A DNA stretch of 64,000 nucleotides, taken from Anaerocolumna jejuensis DSM 15929 (GTDB lineage Bacteria > Bacillota > Clostridia > Lachnospirales > Lachnospiraceae). Made by a program: the position numbers and the translations under genes. Shown in pieces: positions 60,222 to 64,000 of the stretch. Within the stretch, counting starts at the first letter, position 1. Every line of letters begins with the position of its first letter. Location: contig NZ_FRAC01000010.1 of assembly GCF_900142215.1 (NCBI RefSeq), positions 124,001 to 188,000 on the forward strand. The letters run 5' to 3'. The notes under the pieces were generated by a model. That model saw nothing but the letters and a program-made list of their open reading frames with translations. It made no database searches and was not told the DNA's origin.

Positions 60222-61949
60222 ATGAAAAAGCGGTTTATTGCAGTCCTGATGTGTATTGCCATGGTATCGCTCCTGTTCGCAGGCTGCGGAAAGAATTCCA
60301 AAGAAAGCAAGGACGTTTCCGCCACAGGCGGTGCGGCAAAAGAGGAGTCAGGCGGGGATGCTGCCACATCAAAGAAAATCAAAGAGTTTACGGCGTTTTT
60401 TGACAGGCAGGGCTCGGAGATTAATAAGGACAATGAAATCCAACAAATTATTGCAGAAAAAATTGGGGCAAAATGCAAAGAAACGTGGCTGACCGGACAG
60501 ACAGGCGAGGAGGCTGTCGGCATGCTCATTGCCAGCGGCGAATATCCGGATTTTATTGACTGGACACCGGAGCTCCAGGATGCAGGAGCACTTGTAGCAA
60601 TTGATGAATATCTGGATAAATACCCGAACATTAAGAATTTCTGGAGCGATGTGCAGTGGAATTCCTTAAAGCAGAAGGATGGGCATATTTATTCCATTCC
60701 CCAGTTCGGTAAAATCAATCAAAAGGCAATGGATACCCAGCAAAACGGGGAGGCTTTCTGGATTCAGACAAGAGTTCTCAAGTGGGCGAACTATCCGAAA
60801 ATCGAGACCTTGGATGAACTCTTCAAGCTGTTGGAGGATTATTATAAGGCCAATCCTGCTATGGCAGACGGCTCATCGGTCATTCCTTTTGAAGTTCTGG
60901 ATTATGACTGGTATTATTTCTGCCTTGAGAATCCGCCCCAGTTCCTGGACGGATGGCCCAATAACGGACGCTGCATCGTAGATCCCTCCACCTACCTGGT
61001 AACGGATTACAATACGACAGATACCGCCAAGAGATACTTTAAGAAGCTGAACGAGGAATATAATAAGGGAATAATCGACCCTGAGTTCATGACCATGAAC
61101 CATGATCAGTTCCTGGAGAAGGTATCCTCCGGACGTGTACTTTGTATGGTAGAACAGCATTGGGATTTCCAGACAGCGGAGGATTCCATTAAGTCCCAGA
61201 AGCTGGAGGGCTGTACCTATGTGCCTCTTGGAATCACCATCGACAAGGGTATGAAGGAAATGTACTATACCACAGGGGAATCCACCGTTCTTTCCGGCGG
61301 TTTAAGCATTACAAAGAGCTGTAAGGATATAGAGGGCGCTCTTCAGTTCGTAAATGATTTGTTAGATCCTGAAATCTCCACTCTGCGCAGCTGGGGTGTT
61401 AAGGATGCGGACTATAATGTCGGTTCCGACGGACTTTTCACCAGAACCCAGGAAATGAGGGACAATGCCGTAAATGCAGAGTATAAGGCTTCTCATCTTT
61501 GTACCTACAGCTATTTCCCGAATTACGGCGGTATGAATCCGGACGGAAAGAATGCGGCTACACCGGATACACAGCCCAATGAGTTTTTTGCAGGTTTAAG
61601 ACCGGAGGTACAGGAATGCCTTACTGCCTATGGCGCTAAAACCTATGTAGGCATGCTGGACTACAATGAAATAGATTGTATGAAAGAGCCCTGGTATCCG
61701 ATTTATTCCTTTGTAGGTGAAATGACAACGGCAACTCCCGGAGGGCTTGCATGGGAGAAGATGGACCAGGTAAAGAAAGAACAGCTTCCTCAGGTGGTAA
61801 TTGCCGGTAACTTTGACAGTGCCTGGGATACCTACCAGAAAGCGTACAACAAAGCCAAGCCGGAAGATTTCCTGAAGGAGGTTCAGGAAGCGGTTTATCA
61901 TAGAATTGAGCTGGTTACGGGAAAGGATGTCAGACCTGCCGGCAAATAA
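60222..61949 (+). CDS. Carbohydrate ABC transporter solute-binding lipoprotein
   Basis: A 575-residue lipoprotein. The signal peptide ends at C22 (LLFAGC), followed by a low-complexity Ser/Gly linker and a large binding domain beginning KEFTAFFDRQGSEINKDNEI. Its size and pattern (EYPDFIDWTPELQDAGALVAID) match the LipO/YtcQ-type binding proteins that work with LplB/LplC permeases. GGAGG precedes ATG 60222. It lies 180 bases after the YesN-like regulator gene and starts an importer operon. The ligand is probably an oligosaccharide. Confidence 0.93.
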   Translation: MKKRFIAVLMCIAMVSLLFAGCGKNSKESKDVSATGGAAKEESGGDAATSKKIKEFTAFFDRQGSEINKDNEIQQIIAEKIGAKCKETWLTGQTGEEAVGMLIASGEYPDFIDWTPELQDAGALVAIDEYLDKYPNIKNFWSDVQWNSLKQKDGHIYSIPQFGKINQKAMDTQQNGEAFWIQTRVLKWANYPKIETLDELFKLLEDYYKANPAMADGSSVIPFEVLDYDWYYFCLENPPQFLDGWPNNGRCIVDPSTYLVTDYNTTDTAKRYFKKLNEEYNKGIIDPEFMTMNHDQFLEKVSSGRVLCMVEQHWDFQTAEDSIKSQKLEGCTYVPLGITIDKGMKEMYYTTGESTVLSGGLSITKSCKDIEGALQFVNDLLDPEISTLRSWGVKDADYNVGSDGLFTRTQEMRDNAVNAEYKASHLCTYSYFPNYGGMNPDGKNAATPDTQPNEFFAGLRPEVQECLTAYGAKTYVGMLDYNEIDCMKEPWYPIYSFVGEMTTATPGGLAWEKMDQVKKEQLPQVVIAGNFDSAWDTYQKAYNKAKPEDFLKEVQEAVYHRIELVTGKDVRPAGK

Positions 61950-61980
61950 GTCTTAAATTGTTTCGGAGTTGTTCACTTCC

Positions 61981-62019
61981 AGCAGGCGGTTCGACAAAGA
62001 TTTGCCGCAGCCGCCTGCT
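61981..62019 (+). terminator. Intercistronic hairpin after the binding-protein gene
   Basis: AGCAGGCGG (61981-61989) pairs exactly with CCGCCTGCT (62011-62019), followed by TTAAATT. It sits between the binding-protein and permease genes and probably allows more binding protein than permease to be made. Confidence 0.7.
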
Positions 62020-62036
62020 TTAAATTAAAAGAAAGT

Positions 62037-63011
62037 ATGGTAATATCTATGGCTGGAGTAAAGTATGTAAAAGCAGAAAGGGTAAAAGAAAAAAAGAATA
62101 AGATAACCTGGAAAAGAATCGTGAAACAAAAGGAATTAATTTTCCTGTCCATTCCTTTTTTAATCTACGTCCTTGTATTTAATTATGTACCCATAGTAGG
62201 GTGGTTAATGGCATTCCAGAATTATAAGCCCCAAAATGGTTTTCTCGGTTCTGAGTTCGTCGGAATGAAGTGGTTTAAGTTTCTCTTTGTGGACAATCCG
62301 GATTTTATCAGGACAATCCGGAATACACTTGCAATGGGCATAATCAATCTGGTGCTGAGCTTTGCTTTTGCAATCGGATTTGCCCTGCTATTGAATGAAG
62401 TAATACATAAGGCCCCAAAAAAGTTTGTACAGACGGTATCCTATCTCCCTCACTTTTTGTCAATGATAATCGTATGCGGGATTTTACAGGATGCACTGTC
62501 CACAGATCATGGAATCATAAATGATTTTCTTATAAACCTGCATCTCTTAAAGCAGCCGGTCAACTTCTTTACCCATAAAGAATATTTCTGGTGGATTGTA
62601 GGTTTTGCAAATGTATGGAAAGAAACTGGCTGGAACAGTATTATATATCTTGCCGCGATTACGGCGATTAACCCTGATTTGTACGAAGCGGCATCCATTG
62701 ATGGAGCCGGCAGGCTTCGTAAAATGTTGAATATAACGTTACCGGGCATTAAGCCGACGATTTTTATCCTGCTGTTGATTAATATTGGAGGCGTTCTGAA
62801 TGCCGGTTTTGAGATACAATATTTACTGTCAAATGGTCTGGTGCAAAGTGTGTCACAGACAATTGATATCTATGTACTGAAGTTTGGTATAAGTCAATGC
62901 AACTATTCACTTGGTACGGCGGCTGGTATTTTTAAGAGTGTGGTGAGCATTATCCTGATTCTAATGGCAAATACTGCGGCGAAGGCAGCCGGAGAAGAGA
63001 GACTTTTCTAG
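62037..63011 (+). CDS. Carbohydrate ABC transporter permease, LplB-like
   Basis: A 324-residue membrane protein with six helices, with the inner-membrane component motif EAASIDGAGRLRKMLNITLPGIKP. It begins with a charged cytoplasmic segment and FLSIPFLIYVLVFNYVPIVGWLMAFQNYKP, typical of LplB. The start is ATG 62037 or ATG 62049; neither has a strong site. It forms a heterodimeric channel with the LplC-like permease encoded next. The ATPase is not in the window and is usually shared. Confidence 0.93.
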   Translation: MVISMAGVKYVKAERVKEKKNKITWKRIVKQKELIFLSIPFLIYVLVFNYVPIVGWLMAFQNYKPQNGFLGSEFVGMKWFKFLFVDNPDFIRTIRNTLAMGIINLVLSFAFAIGFALLLNEVIHKAPKKFVQTVSYLPHFLSMIIVCGILQDALSTDHGIINDFLINLHLLKQPVNFFTHKEYFWWIVGFANVWKETGWNSIIYLAAITAINPDLYEAASIDGAGRLRKMLNITLPGIKPTIFILLLINIGGVLNAGFEIQYLLSNGLVQSVSQTIDIYVLKFGISQCNYSLGTAAGIFKSVVSIILILMANTAAKAAGEERLF

Positions 63012-63024
63012 GGAGGTGTGGGTA

Positions 63025-63951
63025 ATGAGTACCAATAAAATGCTAAATGCCGGAAAGCGTAAAAAAATTAAACTGAAAGACTTTATCTATTATCTGATTA
63101 TCGGACTGGTTCTGGCGATCTTTGTGGTTATTACCATATATCCGATTATCAACACCCTGGCAATATCCTTAAATGATGCAATGGACAGTTTACGGGGCGG
63201 TATTTACCTCCTGCCGCGTAAATGGACCTTGAATAACTATAGTACAGTACTCCACAAGGACAGCATGATGACCGGACTGTATATTTCTGTGCTCAGAACT
63301 GTCGTGGGCACTGTTGTACAGCTTGCGGTAACGGCCCTGCTTGCCTTTGTAGTCAGCCGTAGGGATTTCGTTCTGGCGAAGCCGGTCAATATCATTTATG
63401 TACTGACAATGTATGTTAACGGCGGCCTGATTCCGGGGTTCCTGCTGAATAAAGCCCTGGGCTTTACCAACAGCTTTTGGGTCTATATTATCCCGGGCAT
63501 GGTAAGTGCCTTTAATATGCTGGTAATCCGTACCTATATGAACGGCCTGCCGGACAGCCTGGAGGAATCCGCTCAGATTGACGGTGCGGGATATTTTAAG
63601 ATATTTGTGAAGATTATCGTACCGTTGTGTAAGCCGGTATTTGCAACCGTGGCACTGTTTATCGCAGTAGGCCAGTGGAACTCCTGGTTCGATACGATGC
63701 TCTATAATAGAATGGCGGATAATCTGACTACTCTGCAATATGAACTGATGAAACTGCTGTCTTCGGTAAGCCAGCTCAGCGGGAATGCGGATACCGCAAG
63801 AGCGGCCAGCTCGGCTTCTGCCGCACAGGTAACCGTAAAATCCGTCAGAGCTGCAGCGACCATTCTGACCTGTATTCCGATTGTAGCATTGTACCCCTTT
63901 TTACAGCGTTATTTTGTAACGGGTATGACAATCGGCGGTGTAAAGGAATGA
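63025..63951 (+). CDS. Carbohydrate ABC transporter permease, LplC-like
   Basis: A 308-residue membrane protein with six helices and the motif ESAQIDGAGYFKIFVKIIVPLCKP. It belongs to the LplC/YtcP group. ATG 63025 was chosen because GGGAGG lies 8 bases upstream; GTG at 63016 overlaps that site. It is the second permease of the importer started by the gene at 60222 and lies 13 bases after the LplB-like gene. Confidence 0.94.
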   Translation: MSTNKMLNAGKRKKIKLKDFIYYLIIGLVLAIFVVITIYPIINTLAISLNDAMDSLRGGIYLLPRKWTLNNYSTVLHKDSMMTGLYISVLRTVVGTVVQLAVTALLAFVVSRRDFVLAKPVNIIYVLTMYVNGGLIPGFLLNKALGFTNSFWVYIIPGMVSAFNMLVIRTYMNGLPDSLEESAQIDGAGYFKIFVKIIVPLCKPVFATVALFIAVGQWNSWFDTMLYNRMADNLTTLQYELMKLLSSVSQLSGNADTARAASSASAAQVTVKSVRAAATILTCIPIVALYPFLQRYFVTGMTIGGVKE

Positions 63952-63992
63952 GGAAGCCGGCAGTCATTAGCAGGAGAAGGAGAGAAATACAT

Positions 63993-64000
63993 ATGGGCAG
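63993..64000 (+). CDS. Start of a further gene, cut by the window end
   Basis: ATGGGCAG at 63993 follows AGGAGAAGGAGAG, a convincing ribosome binding site, 41 bases after the LplC-like gene. Only two codons and a partial third are visible. It is probably part of the same sugar-use operon, perhaps a glycosidase. Confidence 0.5.

Overview
The window comes from a low-GC Gram-positive anaerobe, most likely a member of the Clostridia close to the Lachnospiraceae. This is inferred from strong purine-rich ribosome binding sites, frequent TTG/GTG starts, YesMN-type two-component systems beside carbohydrate ABC transporters, a BlaI/MecR1 pair, and TPP, guanidine-I and lysine riboswitches. No rRNA, tRNA, phage, IS transposase or CRISPR array was found.

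Layout. 1-8.3 kb is a glycan-use locus: the end of a solute-binding protein, a GH42 beta-galactosidase, a GH29 alpha-L-fucosidase, and a YesM/YesN-like kinase and regulator on the other strand. 8.6-13.3 kb holds a choice-of-anchor A protein with a Cys-Pro-Thr repeat tail, a flavin-binding PPOX protein and a GH2 hydrolase. 13.5-22.8 kb, all on the minus strand, holds a CTP-synthase-like amidotransferase, a TldD/TldE pair, an aldo/keto reductase behind a MerR-type promoter, and a 1400-residue secreted subtilase. 23.2-29.0 kb holds a BlaI/MecR1 pair with an unusual sensor, an ECF S component, and convergent larB and larC. 29.4-32.8 kb is a TPP-riboswitch operon for uptake of a thiamine precursor. 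33-40 kb holds an AI-2E-type permease, an orphan Panacea-domain protein, a DUF2156 protein, TypA/BipA, a two-OB-fold SSB and an SMR exporter under a guanidine-I riboswitch. 40.8-43.1 kb is a lysine-riboswitch dapA-dapB unit, followed by a tiny holin-like toxin gene and a secreted CBM21-like protein. 44.9-49.9 kb is a Gld-like ABC transporter operon. 50-56 kb holds a Na/Pi cotransporter, a TetR regulator, a membrane protein, a flavodoxin/radical-SAM pair and an OmpR-type two-component system. 56.5-64 kb is a second YesMN plus carbohydrate ABC transporter locus.

The most unusual content is a family of five long palindromic elements at 11.1, 25.7, 29.2, 40.2 and 40.6 kb. Each folds into a hairpin of about 200-250 bases. 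All share a core containing ATGACACTTAA on the left arm, TTTGAGC...GAGTTTGG around the loop and TTTAGTGGAAT on the right arm. The outermost 29-55 bases of the arms differ largely from copy to copy, yet within each copy they are almost perfectly self-complementary. I do not recognise this family.

The genes fit a saccharolytic gut or soil anaerobe. It senses extracellular sugars with YesM kinases, imports them by ABC transporters and cleaves galactosides and fucosides inside the cell. It adjusts lysine, thiamine and guanidine handling by RNA switches.
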